Positions 11,453 to 23,180 of a stretch of DNA of 64,000 nt are shown here, one piece after another (position 1 is the stretch's first letter; each line of letters begins with the position of its first letter). The position numbers and the translations under genes were made by a program. The DNA is taken from contig NC_091216.1 of the NCBI RefSeq assembly GCF_040958095.1, positions 6,286,069 to 6,350,068 of the forward strand, in the 5' to 3' direction. This stretch comes from Procambarus clarkii (Eukaryota > Arthropoda > Malacostraca > Decapoda > Cambaridae). The notes under the pieces are model-generated. The model made no database searches. It had not been told where the DNA came from and saw nothing but the letters and a program-made list of their open reading frames with translations.

Positions 11453-12770
11453 TGTAACACTGTAAAAGTGTTTGGGTTAGTTTATTTAAAATATATATAG
11501 AGTACACGAGTCACAGACAAGGATCTGAGAGGCGCCAGTTGTCTGCCTGAGATCTCACACCTCTAACCGTTAATGACCCCAAGTGACCTGAGGTCAGATC
11601 ATGAGAATTTCACCTTGCTTCCGCTAAGCTCTTAATTGGAGCCGGGTAGCCTTCAAACATGCCGACGTTTAAGGAGTGGCTTGGTAGAGTGCCGGAGGCT
11701 ATCTACTTATGGGCGGAGTTAGCTACTAGGTTCCCCAATATAAACTCGGAGAGCTATCGAGCAGAAAAGCAATAGGAGACCGGCCAGCGGAGCAGAGCAG
11801 AGGCCAGCCGTCGAGATAGGCCGTCACCCGACGGGGGTGACGCTGCCTGAAAATTGCAGACCCCCCCCCCTCTCTATTCAACTTAGACTCAGTCCTCGGT
11901 GAGTGAACATTTAGGTGACTTGGTCGTGTTTACATATGTTGTGTGATGATCAGGGGCAGTCAAGTTGTAGGGTTCTCGAATTCTTGGATGATGACTCACT
12001 TTGCATATTAAACTGGAACATTTTAATTGAATTGCTAAACTATGATACTTCATGTGAAATATAATTATGAATTTATTATTTAAATGGTCTTTCACTGTGT
12101 TCCCTAGAGAATTGAGTTGAGATGAGAAAGCCTCTGTGGTTACTGGTTTCATGGTTTAGAATGAGTACATGATAAAGATGGGAACATACTAATAATGAAC
12201 TCATGATAACATCTTTTGAGAATTTTGTGATACAGGCAAGTTCCATTCCTTGTCTTGTATGTAATGATCATGAATGGATGGTGGCAGCATTTCGTCTTCT
12301 ACTAACTACTCTTCTATTTCTACTATCTACTATTCTACTTCTACCTATCTACACCTCTCCCTCCACCCCTCTCTAAACTCTCACTTTCAACTAATGACCC
12401 TCCTCGCCCCTCCCACTTCTCTCCCTCTCACCCCAAACCCTCACTAATTACTTCACTATTCATTTCTTTCCTTTCGTTTTCTCTTATACGTTTGTGGCAA
12501 TGATTCTGTATTCTAGAGTTCTCTCTAGAGTTTCGGGTAACTGATCCAGTTACGGCGCCTTGTAGTCTTAGCACCTAGGTAGTCAAATACCTAGGTTACA
12601 AGGTGTTGAACGAGTGAGGTTGCCTTAGGAACTCTGGGAGTGCTCTAGAATAGTTAGCTAACTGGGGACGGGATAACGGACTAGAGAGAGCTGTTTCCCC
12701 CGGCCTCGTTAGTTAACTGGGGGGTGGAATAATGGACAAGATAGAGCTATTTCCCCCACCCCCCGTTACA
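11453..12770 (+). repeat. 3' LTR
   Basis: Begins TGTAACACTG just after the polypurine tract and ends CCGTTACA, followed by the right AGAT duplication. Differs from the 5' LTR by one G. Confidence 0.95.
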
Positions 12771-12774
12771 AGAT

Positions 12775-13430
12775 GCGAATTCCATCATTAACTTCTCTCC
12801 ATACAATCTGCAGGATTCGGGATGTGTGTGTGTGTGTGTGGGGAGGGGGGAAGGGAGGAAAGCTCACTCTGGCGCTCCAAGATGGCGTCACTTTCTGACG
12901 TCCAACAAAATATCTTCATGAATGCCTCATGCAGCTCTTCTCCTCTTGACTTGAGCACACAAAGTCGCCTGACAGGCTCCACACAAAAATACTTGCTTCC
13001 TCTCCTCCACTCGAGGATATAACACATTAGAGCTTCACACTGGCACGACCCCCACTAGGCATCATGGCCCCCCTCTAATATTTTCATAAATACTGATAAA
13101 TACTATCTTCATAATACTGAGACATACGTCACGTCCTCGGCAGCTTCCTCACCAGTACACACTGTAGCCTTCACTCAAACATTTTATCGAGAACCGTATT
13201 CTTCTATACTCCCAGGACACAGTGACACACGTTCATTCCTGACGACTGTGTCAACTCAGGTGAAGCATCACGATGTCCGTCAGCATTATGTTATGTCATA
13301 AAATATCGACATCCTATTCACACGTTTACTTAATATATTTCCTTCACAGACCTCATAATTTCAGGTCAGTTAAGCAGAATAACATCTCACTTGGAAGACT
13401 CGCTTCACCAGACTACCTGGGGTCATAACG
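12775..13430. other. Spacer with a short (GT)n tract
   Basis: A (GT)n run at about 12822-12841 is followed by G-rich sequence. A 79-codon frame on the minus strand and a 66-codon frame on the plus strand overlap each other and match nothing I recognise. Confidence 0.5.
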
Positions 13431-14300
13431 GAACACAGTGAAGTGAAGAGTGTCAAGGAAGGGGCAGTGAAGGGAACATACAGGTGAAGGGAAGAGCATT
13501 AAGAAAGGGACAGTGAAGGGAAGAGCGTCAAGGAAGGGATAGTGAAGGAAGCATACAAAATATGAGATGAACTTCAAGGAAGGGATAGTGAAGGGGGAAC
13601 ACAGTGAAGAGGAGAGTGTCATGGAAGAGACAGTGTATAGGGGGAACATGCGGGTGAAGGGAAGACCTTCAAGGAAGGGACAGTGAAGGGAACATACAGA
13701 TGAAGGGAAGACCGTCAAGGAAGGGAAAGTAAATGGAATATGCCGGTGAAGGGAAAAGCGTCAAGATGGGACAGTGAAGGGAACATACTGGTGATGGGAA
13801 GAGCATCAATGAAGGGACAGTGAAGGGAAGAGCATCAAGGAAGGGACAGTGAAGGGAACATAAACGTGAATGGAAGAGTGTCAAGGGATAGTGAAGGGAA
13901 CATACAAGTGAAGGGAAGAGTGTCGAGGAAGGGACAGTGAAGGGAACATTTAAGTGACAGGAAGTGCTTCAAGGGACAGTGAAGGGGAGATCGTCAATGA
14001 AGGGACAGTGATGGGAACATACTGGTGAAGGGAAGAGCGTCAAGGAAGGGACAGTGAAGGGAACATACAGGTGAAGGGAAGAGCGTCAAGGAAGGGACAG
14101 TGATGGGAACATACAGGTGAAGGGAAGAGCGTCAAGGAAGGGACAGTGAAGGGAACATACAGGTGAAGGGAAGAGCGTCAAGGAAGGGACAGTGAAGGGA
14201 ACATACAGGTGAAGGGAAGAGCGTCAAGGAAGGGACAGTGATGGGAACATACAGGTGAAGGGAAGAGCGTCAAGGAAGGGACAGTGAAGGGAACACAGAT
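13431..14300. repeat. 46-bp minisatellite
   Basis: Units of the form AAGGGAAGAGCGTCAAGGAA followed by GGGACAGTGAAGGGAACATACAGGTG repeat about 18 times. They are diverged on the left and nearly identical from about 14030 to 14290. That pattern fits expansion from the right end. Units differ mainly by GTGAAGGG/GTGATGGG. Confidence 0.9.
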
Positions 14301-14389
14301 GACGGTCCAACACGTGAACTCGACACTTATAAATATTTAAACCTTGCTAATTTCTCTCTGTCAAGCTGTGATGGCGTCGGGACCTGTTC

Positions 14390-14755
14390 ACTCTAATAAT
14401 TCTCCTTATTATTTATTCGCTTTTTAATTATTATTTTGTTTAATTATTCTGCTTGATAATTATTCTTTTTCTTAATTAGGTTGCTTATTAATTATTCTTT
14501 GATAATGATTTTCCTTGTTAATTATTCTAATCGATAACTATTAACTTTGTTAATAGTTCTCCTTTATAATTATTCTTTGTTAATTATTTTCTGCCTCATA
14601 ATTATTCTTTGTTAATTATTCTGCTTAATAATTATTCTCAGTTTTAATTATTATCCTTGTTAATTATTCTCCTTGATAATTATTCTGCTTGATAATTTTT
14701 CTTTGTTAATTATTGTACTTAATAATTATTTTCTTTGTTAATAATTCTTAGGAGG
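14390..14755. repeat. AT-rich degenerate tandem repeat
   Basis: About 15-bp units of TTGATAATTATTCT / TTGTTAATTATTCT type alternate with many small changes. TAATTA motifs are dense. It is non-coding. Confidence 0.8.
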
Positions 14756-15076
14756 AAGGAGGAGGAATTATTCCTCGTTAGAATAAGAAGGAAGGAGAAG
14801 GTCGAGGAAGAAGGAGGTAGTCAAGGAGGAAGGTCGAGGAGGAAGAGGTCGAGGAGGAGGAAGTAAGCTCTGGTGGGTTGAGGGTTGTGGTGGCCGATGG
14901 AAGTGATGGTTGCTGGAAGTGATGGTTGCTGGAAGTGATGGTTGATGGAAGTGATGGTTGATGGAAGTGATGGTTGATGGAAGTGATGGTTGATGGAAGT
15001 GATGGTTGATGGTTAAAATGGTTGAGTTGTTGTGTTAGTGGTGCTGGATGGTTGTGGTTGTAATTCCACCATCAAC
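14756..15076. repeat. GA-rich tract and 15-bp repeat
   Basis: A GGAGGAAGG-rich stretch (14752-14870) precedes about eight copies of GAAGTGATGGTTGAT (14895-15013). The first copies carry TTGCTG and the later ones TTGATG. Confidence 0.8.
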
Positions 15077-15099
15077 ACGTAGGTTAGGTTAGGTTAGGT
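15077..15099 (+). repeat. Short interstitial telomere-like (TTAGG)n
   Basis: Four tandem TTAGG pentamers, the usual arthropod telomere unit, lie just before the GT-rich satellite. Too short to be a chromosome end. Confidence 0.6.
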
Positions 15100-15199
15100 G
15101 GTGTGGTAATAGGAGAGAGGTGTGGTAGTGTTGTGGTGTTGTGGTGTTGTTGTGGAAGTCTTGTGTGGTTGTGTGCTGTAGTAGTTGCGGTGTGGTGTA

Positions 15200-18100
15200 G
15201 TGTGGTGGTGTGACATAGTGTGATAGTGGTAGTGTGTGTGGTGGTGTAATAGTGTGTAGTGTGTGTGGTGGTGTAGTAGTGTGTGTGGTGGTGTAGTAGT
15301 GGGTGTGTGGTGGTGTAGTAGTGTGTGTGGTGGTGTAGTAGTGTGTGTGGTGGTGTAGTAGTGTGTGTGGTGGTGTAGTAGTGTGTGTGGTGGTGTAGTA
15401 GTGTGTGTGGTGGTGTAGTAGTGTGTGTGGTAGTGTAGTAGTGTGTGTGGTAGTGTAGTAGTGTGTGTGGTGGTGTAGTAGTGTGTGTGGTGGTGTAGTA
15501 GTGTGTGTGGTGGTGTAGTAGTGTGTGTGGTGGTGTAGTAGTGTGTGTGGTGGTGTAGTAGTGTGTGTGGTGGTGTAGTAGTGTGTGTGGTGGTGTAGTA
15601 GTGTGTGTGGTGGTGTAGTAGTGTGTGTGGTGGTGTAGTAGTGTGTGTGGTAGTGTAGTAGTGTGTGTGGTGGTGTAGTAGTGTGTGTGGTGGTGTAGTA
15701 GTGTGTGTGGTAGTGTAGTAGTGTGTGTGGTGGTGTAGTAGTGTGTGTGGTGGTGTAGTAGTGTGTGTGGTGGTGTAGTAGTGTGTGTGGTAGTGTAGTA
15801 GTGTGTGTGGTGGTGTAGTAGTGTGTGTGGTGGTGTAGTAGTGTGTGTGGTGGTGTAGTAGTGTGTGTGGTAGTGTAGTAGTGTGTGTGGTGGTGTAGTA
15901 GTGTGTGTGGTGGTGTAGTAGTGTGTGTGGTAGTGTAGTAGTGTGTGTGGTGGTGTAGTAGTGTGTGTGGTGGTGTAGTAGTGTGTGTGGTGGTGTAGTA
16001 GTGTGTGTGGTAGTGTAGTAGTGTGTGTGGTGGTGTAGTAGTGTGTGTGGTGGTGTAGTAGTGTGTGTGGTGGTGTAGTAGTGTGTGTGGTAGTGTAGTA
16101 GTGTGTGTGGTGGTGTAGTAGTGTGTGTGGTGGTGTAGTAGTGTGTGTGGTAGTGTAGTAGTGTGTGTGGTGGTGTAGTAGTGTGTGTGGTAGTGTAGTA
16201 GTGTGTGTGGTGGTGTAGTAGTGTGTGTGGTGGTGTAGTAGTGTGTGTGGTGGTGTAGTAGTGTGTGTGGTGGTGTAGTAGTGTGTGTGGTGGTGTAGTA
16301 GTGTGTGTGGTGGTGTAGTAGTGTGTGTGGTGGTGTAGTAGTGTGTGTGGTGGTGTAGTAGTGTGTGTGGTGGTGTAGTAGTGTGTGTGGTGGTGTAGTA
16401 GTGTGTGTGGTGGTGTAGTAGTGTGTGTGGTGGTGTAGTAGTGTGTGTGGTGGTGTAGTAGTGTGTGTGGTGGTGTAGTAGTGTGTGTGGTGGTGTAGTA
16501 GTGTGTGTGGTGGTGTAGTAGTGTGTGTGGTGGTGTAGTAGTGTGTGTGGTGGTGTAGTAGTGTGTGTGGTGGTGTAGTAGTGTGTGTGTGGTGGTGTAG
16601 TAGTGTGTGTGGTGGTGTAGTAGTGTGTGTGGTGGTGTAGTAGTGTGTGTGGTGGTGTAGTAGTGTGTGTGGTGGTGTAGTAGTGTGTGTGGTAGTGTAG
16701 TAGTGTGTGTGGTGGTGTAGTAGTGTGTGTGGTGGTGTAGTAGTGTGTGTGGTGGTGTAGTAGTGTGTGTGGTGGTGTAGTAGTGTGTGTGGTGGTGTAG
16801 TAGTGTGTGTGGTGGTGTAGTAGTGTGTGTGGTGGTGTAGTAGTGTGTGTGGTGGTGTAGTAGTGTGTGTGGTGGTGTAGTAGTGTGTGTGGTGGTGTAG
16901 TAGTGTGTGTGGTGGTGTAGTAGTGTGTGTGGTGGTGTAGTAGTGTGTGTGGTGGTGTAGTAGTGTGTGTGGTAGTGTAGTAGTGTGTGTGGTGGTGTAG
17001 TAGTGTGTGTGGTGGTGTAGTAGTGTGTGTGGTGGTGTAGTAGTGTGTGTGGTGGTGTAGTAGTGTGTGTGGTGGTGTAGTAGTGTGTGTGGTGGTGTAG
17101 TAGTGTGTGTGGTGGTGTAGTAGTGTGTGTGGTGGTGTAGTAGTGTGTGTGGTAGTGTAGTAGTGTGTGTGGTGGTGTAGTAGTGTGTGTGGTGGTGTAG
17201 TAGTGTGTGTGGTGGTGTAGTAGTGTGTGTGGTGGTGTAGTAGTGTGTGTGGTGGTGTAGTAGTGTGTGTGGTGGTGTAGTAGTGTGTGTGGTGGTGTAG
17301 TAGTGTGTGTGGTGGTGTAGTAGTGTGTGTGGTGGTGTAGTAGTGTGTGTGGTAGTGTAGTAGTGTGTGTGGTGGTGTAGTAGTGTGTGTGGTGGTGTAG
17401 TAGTGTGTGTGGTAGTGTAGTAGTGTGTGTGGTGGTGTAGTAGTGTGTGTGGTGGTGTAGTAGTGTGTGTGGTGGTGTAGTAGTGTGTGGTGGTGTAGTA
17501 GTGTGTGTGGTAGTGTAGTAGTGTGTGTGGTGGTGTAGTAGTGTGTGTGGTAGTGTAGTAGTGTGTGTGGTGGTGTAGTAGTGTGTGTGGTGGTGTAGTA
17601 GTGTGTGTGGTGGTGTAGTAGTGTGTGTGGTGGTGTAGTAGTGTGTGTGGTGGTGTAGTAGTGTGTGTGGTGGTGTAGTAGTGTGTGTGGTGGTGTAGTA
17701 GTGTGTGTGGTGGTGTAGTAGTGTGTGTGGTGGTGTAGTAGTGTGTGTGGTGGTGTAGTAGTGTGTGTGGTGGTGTAGTAGTGTGTGTGGTAGTGTAGTA
17801 GTGTGTGTGGTAGTGTAGTAGTGTGTGTGGTAGTGTAGTAGTGTGTGTGGTGGTGTAGTAGTGTGTGTGGTGGTGTAGTAGTGTGTGTGGTGGTGTAGTA
17901 GTGTGTGTGGTGGTGTAGTAGTGTGTGTGGTGGTGTAGTAGTGTGTGTGGTGGTGTAGTAGTGTGTGTGGTGGTGTAGTAGTGTGTGTGGTGGTGTAGTA
18001 GTGTGTGTGGTGGTGTAGTAGTGTGTGTGGTGGTGTAGTAGTGTGTGTGGTGGTGTAGTAGTGTGTGTGGTGGTGTAGTAGTGTGTGTGGTGGTGTAGTA

Positions 18101-21100
18101 GTGTGTGTGGTGGTGTAGTAGTGTGTGTGGTAGTGTAGTAGTGTGTGTGGTGGTGTAGTAGTGTGTGTGGTGGTGTAGTAGTGTGTGTGGTGGTGTAGTA
18201 GTGTGTGTGGTGGTGTAGTAGTGTGTGTGGTGGTATAGTGTGTGTGTGGTGGTGTAGTAGTGTGTGTGGTGGTGTAGTAGTGTGTGTGGTGGTGTAGTAG
18301 TGTGTGTGGTGGTGTAGTAGTGTGTGTGGTGGTGTAGTAGTGTGTGTGGTGGTGTAGTAGTGTGTGTGGTAGTGTAGTAGTGTGTGTGGTGGTGTAGTAG
18401 TGTGTGTGGTGGTGTAGTAGTGTGTGTGGTGGTGTGGTAGTGTGTGTGGTGGTGTGGTAGTGTGTGTGGTGGTGTAGTAGTGTGTGTGGTGGTGTAGTAG
18501 TGTGTGTGGTGGTGTAGTAGTGTGTGTGGTAGTGTAGTAGTGTGTGTGGTGGTGTAGTAGTGTGTGTGGTGGTGTAGTAGTGTGTGTGGTGGTGTAGTAG
18601 TGTGTGTGGTGGTGTAGTAGTGTGTGTGGTGGTGTAGTAGTGTGTGTGGTGGTGTAGTAGTGTGTGTGGTGGTGTAGTAGTGTGTGTGGTGGTGTAGTAG
18701 TGTGTGTGGTGGTGTAGTAGTGTGTGTGGTGGTGTAGTAGTGTGTGTGGTGGTGTAGTAGTGTGTGTGGTGGTGTAGTAGTGTGTGTGGTGGTGTAGTAG
18801 TGTGTGTGGTGGTGTAGTAGTGTGTGTGGTGGTGTGGTAGTGTGTGTGGTGGTGTAGTAGTGTGTGTGGTGGTGTGGTAGTGTGTGTGGTGGTGTAGTAG
18901 TGTGTGTGGTAGTGTAGTAGTGTGTGTGGTGGTGTAGTAGTGTGTGTGGTGGTGTAGTAGTGTGTGTGGTGGTGTAGTAGTGTGTGTGGTGGTGTAGTAG
19001 TGTGTGTGGTGGTGTAGTAGTGTGTGTGGTAGTGTAGTAGTGTGTGTGGTGGTGTAGTAGTGTGTGTGGTGGTGTAGTAGTGTGTGTGGTGGTGTAGTAG
19101 TGTGTGTGGTGGTGTAGTAGTGTGTGTGGTGGTGTAGTAGTGTGTGTGGTAGTGTAGTAGTGTGTGTGGTGGTGTAGTAGTGTGTGTGGTGGTGTGGTAG
19201 TGTGTGTGGTGGTGTAGTAGTGTGTGTGGTGGTGTAGTAGTGTGTGTGGTGGTGTGGTAGTGTGTGTGGTGGTGTAGTAGTGTGTGTGGTGGTGTAGTAG
19301 TGTGTGTGGTGGTGTAGTAGTGTGTGTGGTGGTGTAGTAGTGTGTGTGGTGGTGTAGTAGTGTGTGTGGTGGTGTAGTAGTGTGTGTGGTGGTGTAGTAG
19401 TGTGTGTGGTAGTGTAGTAGTGTGTGTGGTGGTGTAGTAGTGTGTGTGGTGGTGTAGTAGTGTGTGTGGTGGTGTAGTAGTGTGTGTGGTGGTGTAGTAG
19501 TGTGTGTGGTGGTGTAGTAGTGTGTGTGGTAGTGTAGTAGTGTGTGTGGTGGTGTAGTAGTGTGTGTGGTGGTGTAGTAGTGTGTGTGGTGGTGTAGTAG
19601 TGTGTGTGGTGGTGTAGTAGTGTGTGTGGTGGTGTAGTAGTGTGTGTGGTGGTGTAGTAGTGTGTGTGGTGGTGTAGTAGTGTGTGTGGTGGTGTAGTAG
19701 TGTGTGTGGTGGTGTAGTAGTGTGTGTGGTGGTGTAGTAGTGTGTGTGGTGGTGTAGTAGTGTGTGTGGTGGTGTAGTAGTGTGTGTGGTGGTGTAGTAG
19801 TGTGTGTGGTGGTGTAGTAGTGTGTGTGGTGGTGTAGTAGTGTGTGTGGTGGTGTAGTAGTGTGTGTGGTGGTATAGTAGTGTGTGTGGTGGTGTAGTAG
19901 TGTGTGTGGTGGTGTAGTAGTGTGTGTGGTGGTGTAGTAGTGTGTGTGGTGGTGTAGTAGTGTGTGTGGTGGTATAGTAGTGTGTGTGGTGGTGTAGTAG
20001 TGTGTGTGGTGGTGTAGTAGTGTGTGTGGGGGTGTAGTAGTGTGTGTGGTGGTGTAGTAGTGTGTGTGGTGGTGTAGTAGTGTGTGTGGTGGTGTAGTAG
20101 TGTGTGTGGTGGTATAGTAGTGTGTGTGGTGGTGTAGTAGTGTGTGTGGTGGTGTAGTAGTGTGTGTGGTGGTGTAGTAGTGTGTGTGGTGGTGTAGTAG
20201 TGTGTGTGGTGGTGTAGTAGTGTGTGTGGTGGTGTAGTAGTGTGTGTGGTGGTGTAGTAGTGTGTGTGGTGGTGTAGTAGTGTGTGTGGTGGTGTAGTAG
20301 TGTGTGTGGTGGTGTAGTAGTGTGTGTGGTGGTGTAGTAGTGTGTGTGGTGGTGTAGTAGTGTGTGTGGTGGTGTAGTAGTGTGTGTGGTGGTGTAGTAG
20401 TGTGTGTGGTGGTGTAGTAGTGTGTGTGGTGGTGTAGTAGTGTGTGTGGTGGTGTAGTAGTGTGTGTGGTGGTGTAGTAGTGTGTGTGGTGGTGTAGTAG
20501 TGTGTGTGGTGGTGTAGTAGTGTGTGTGGTGGTATAGTAGTGTGTGTGGTGGTGTAGTAGTGTGTGTGGTAGTGTAGTAGTGTGTGTGGTGGTGTAGTAG
20601 TGTGTGTGGTGGTGTAGTAGTGTGTGTGGTGGTGTAGTAGTGTGTGTGGTGGTGTAGTAGTGTGTGTGGTGGTGTAGTAGTGTGTGTGGTGGTGTAGTAG
20701 TGTGTGTGGTGGTGTAGTAGTGTGTGTGGTGGTGTAGTAGTGTGTGTGGTGGTATAGTAGTGTGTGTGGTGGTGTAGTAGTGTGTGTGGTGGTGTAGTAG
20801 TGTGTGTGGTAGTGTAGTAGTGTGTGTGGTGGTGTAGTAGTGTGTGTGGTGGTGTAGTAGTGTGTGTGGTGGTGTAGTAGTGTGTGTGGTGGTGTAGTAG
20901 TGTGTGTGGTGGTGTAGTAGTGTGTGTGGTAGTGTAGTAGTGTGTGTGGTGGTGTAGTAGTGTGTGTGGTGGTGTAGTAGTGTGTGTGGTGGTGTAGTAG
21001 TGTGTGTGGTGGTGTAGTAGTGTGTGTGGTGGTGTAGTAGTGTGTGTGGTGGTGTAGTAGTGTGTGTGTGGTGGTGTAGTAGTGTGTGTGGTGGTGTAGT

Positions 21101-22016
21101 AGTGTGTGTGGTGGTGTAGTAGTGTGTGTGGTGGTGTAGTAGTGTGTGTGGTGGTGTAGTAGTGTGTGTGGTGGTGTAGTAGTGTGTGTGGTGGTGTAGT
21201 AGTGTGTGTGTGGTGGTGTAGTAGTGTGTGTGGTGGTGTAGTAGTGTGTGTGGTGGTGTAGTAGTGTGTGTGGTGGTGTAGTAGTGTGTGTGGTGGTGTA
21301 GTAGTGTGTGTGGTGGTGTAGTAGTGTGTGTGGTGGTGTAGTAGTGTGTGTGGTGGTGTAGTAGTGTGTGTGGTGGTGTAGTAGTGTGTGTGGTGGTGTA
21401 GTAGTGTGTGTGGTAGTGTAGTAGTGTGTGTGGTGGTGTAGTAGTGTGTGTGGTGGTGTAGTAGTGTGTGTGGTGGTGTAGTAGTGTGTGTGGTAGTGTA
21501 GTAGTGTGTGTGGTGGTGTAGTAGTGTGTGTGGTGGTGTAGTAGTGTGTGTGGTGGTGTAGTAGTGTGTGTGGTGGTGTAGTAGTGTGTGTGGTGGTGTA
21601 GTAGTGTGTGTGGTGGTGTAGTAGTGTGTGTGGTGGTGTAGTAGTGTGTGTGGTGGTGTAGTAGTGTGTGTGGTGGTGTAGTAGTGTGTGTGGTGGTGTA
21701 GTAGTGTGTGTGGTGGTGTAGTAGTGTGTGTGGTGGTGTAGTAGTGTGTGTGGTGGTGTAGTAGTGTGTGTGGTGGTGTAGTAGTGTGTGTGGTGGTGTA
21801 GTAGTGTGTGTGGTGGTGTAGTAGTGTGTGTGGTGGTGTAGTAGTGTGTGTGGTGGTGTAGTAGTGTGTGTGGTGGTGTAGTAGTGTGTGTGGTGGTGTA
21901 GTAGTGTGTGTGGTGGTGTAGTAGTGTGTGTGGTGGTGTAGTAGTGTGTGTGGTGGTGTAGTAGTGTGTGTGGTGGTGTAGTAGTGTGTGTGGTGGTGTA
22001 GTAGTGTGTGTGGTGG
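15200..22016. repeat. 20-bp satellite, about 340 copies (GTGTGTGTGGTGGTGTAGTA)n
   Basis: The unit is exactly 20 bp, so three units fill 60 bases. Length variants are rare: 22-bp units near 16580, 21061 and 21200, an 18-bp unit near 17485, and an altered unit near 18235. A G-to-A variant (GGTAGTG) recurs at positions such as 15641, 15701, 15781, 15861, 15921, 16001, 16081 and 16141. The minus strand is open for 2327 codons only because no frame of the unit contains a stop. The array ends abruptly at the A-rich tail of the minus-strand I-type LINE. Confidence 0.97.
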
Positions 22017-22586
22017 TGGTTTTTTATTATTATTTTCTTTAGTATTTTCTACCACAGACGTGGCCACACATTTACAATGCTTACCATCATATATACATTC
22101 ATATAGACATTAACCCTGTCCTCCATGGACAGGGTTAGAGATGTGTTAAACACATACTTTAGGGGTTTATTGAACAATCAACCACAGGTGATTCGGTGCT
22201 TCAAAAATGTTAAGCTAACCTTCATCCGTATTAACATAGATTCGCAGATTTACTTATGCCCTATATAAAGTGTTCGATGTGTCTTTTACATAGTGTCATT
22301 AATGTGCATTTACAAAGATGAAATGTAATTCTGACTAGCTTCCATATATACTTTATACACATACAAATACATACACACACACACATATACATATACAAAA
22401 TACATACATATATACACACACACACATGCATTCACATACATTTGTCTCTTTAACTCTGACAGGGAGAGATAGCTGATAGAGAAACTATTGCACAATTAAG
22501 CACTTAATCACTGAAGGTGATTAAGGTGCTTCTGCAAGCTCAGGTTATATAGTTACATCACATATATACTTTGTATAATTGATACA

Positions 22587-23180
22587 TTACATGGTCATTC
22601 TTGGGTACAGGTCCAATATATCATCAAGTGTTCCAGTACTCATATAATAATTACAGAGTTCAGCATACCTTAGCCCAGGAGGGCGAAAGTCAGTCAGTAT
22701 GGGACATTCTACAATATAATGTTCAAGAGAGTGCATGTTTTCTCTTTCACAAAGTTGACACATTGTGTACTCGATTTTTGGGTTTTGAGAAAGCTGCCAG
22801 ATACGTCTATATCCCAGGCGAATTCTAGCCACTATAACATCACATTGCCGGGTTCTTGTTCTATTAGTCCCATATGTGAATGTCTCCTCACGATATCTAT
22901 CATAATATTTAATGCTACATGTTTCAGGTCTTTGTGAATTTGTTAGGTCGGTGAGACCTTCATTAGATATTTGTTTAGGTATTCTCTTTGACACTGCTAA
23001 TGAAACACCCATATCAATTTCTACCACTGGTTTTCTACAGGCTGTCTTTGCAAGCATATCAACAGTGTCATGCCTTGAGATGCCAACATGTGATGGTATC
23101 CATAGAAATTTAAATTCAAATCTGTTTTCTTTGGCAGCTAAAACATTCATTCGAATATCACTGACTTTTCTGGGTGTCAC
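22587..23180 (-). pseudogene. I-type LINE ORF2: RNase H end and zinc cluster
   Basis: LWIPSHVGISRHDTVDMLAK (about 23105-23046) is the C-terminal motif of retroelement RNase H, with the catalytic D of the last motif. Further on, CQLCERENMHSLEHYIVECP (about 22757-22700) is the CCHC-type cluster found at the end of I/Jockey-type ORF2 proteins. The frame differs from that of the preceding segment (23158-24012), so a small indel separates them near 23170. The end is followed by about 550 bp of AT-rich 3' UTR with CA-rich stretches (22340-22440). Confidence 0.85.

Larger units (their letters stand above)
8091..12770 (+). mobile_element. Complete non-autonomous LTR retrotransposon (LARD-like)
   Basis: Two direct LTRs (8091-9409, 1319 bp; 11453-12770, 1318 bp) flank a 2043-bp internal region with a PBS-like site at its start and a polypurine tract at its end. 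Both LTRs begin TGTAAC and end GTTACA, a perfect 6-bp inverted terminus. A 4-bp AGAT duplication flanks the element (8087-8090 and 12771-12774). No gag, protease, RT or integrase is visible inside, so it must have been moved by another element's proteins. The only LTR difference I find is a G6/G5 run, so the insertion is very young. Orientation follows from PBS and PPT. Family (Ty3 or BEL) cannot be told. Confidence 0.93.

Noticed and set aside
15077..15099. Chromosome end
   Set aside because: Only four TTAGG units, with complex sequence on both sides.
15084..22067. 2327-codon minus-strand frame, His/Thr-rich
   Set aside because: It is a pure 20-bp satellite whose unit lacks stops in all frames. 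The non-repetitive ends are short and have no gene signals.
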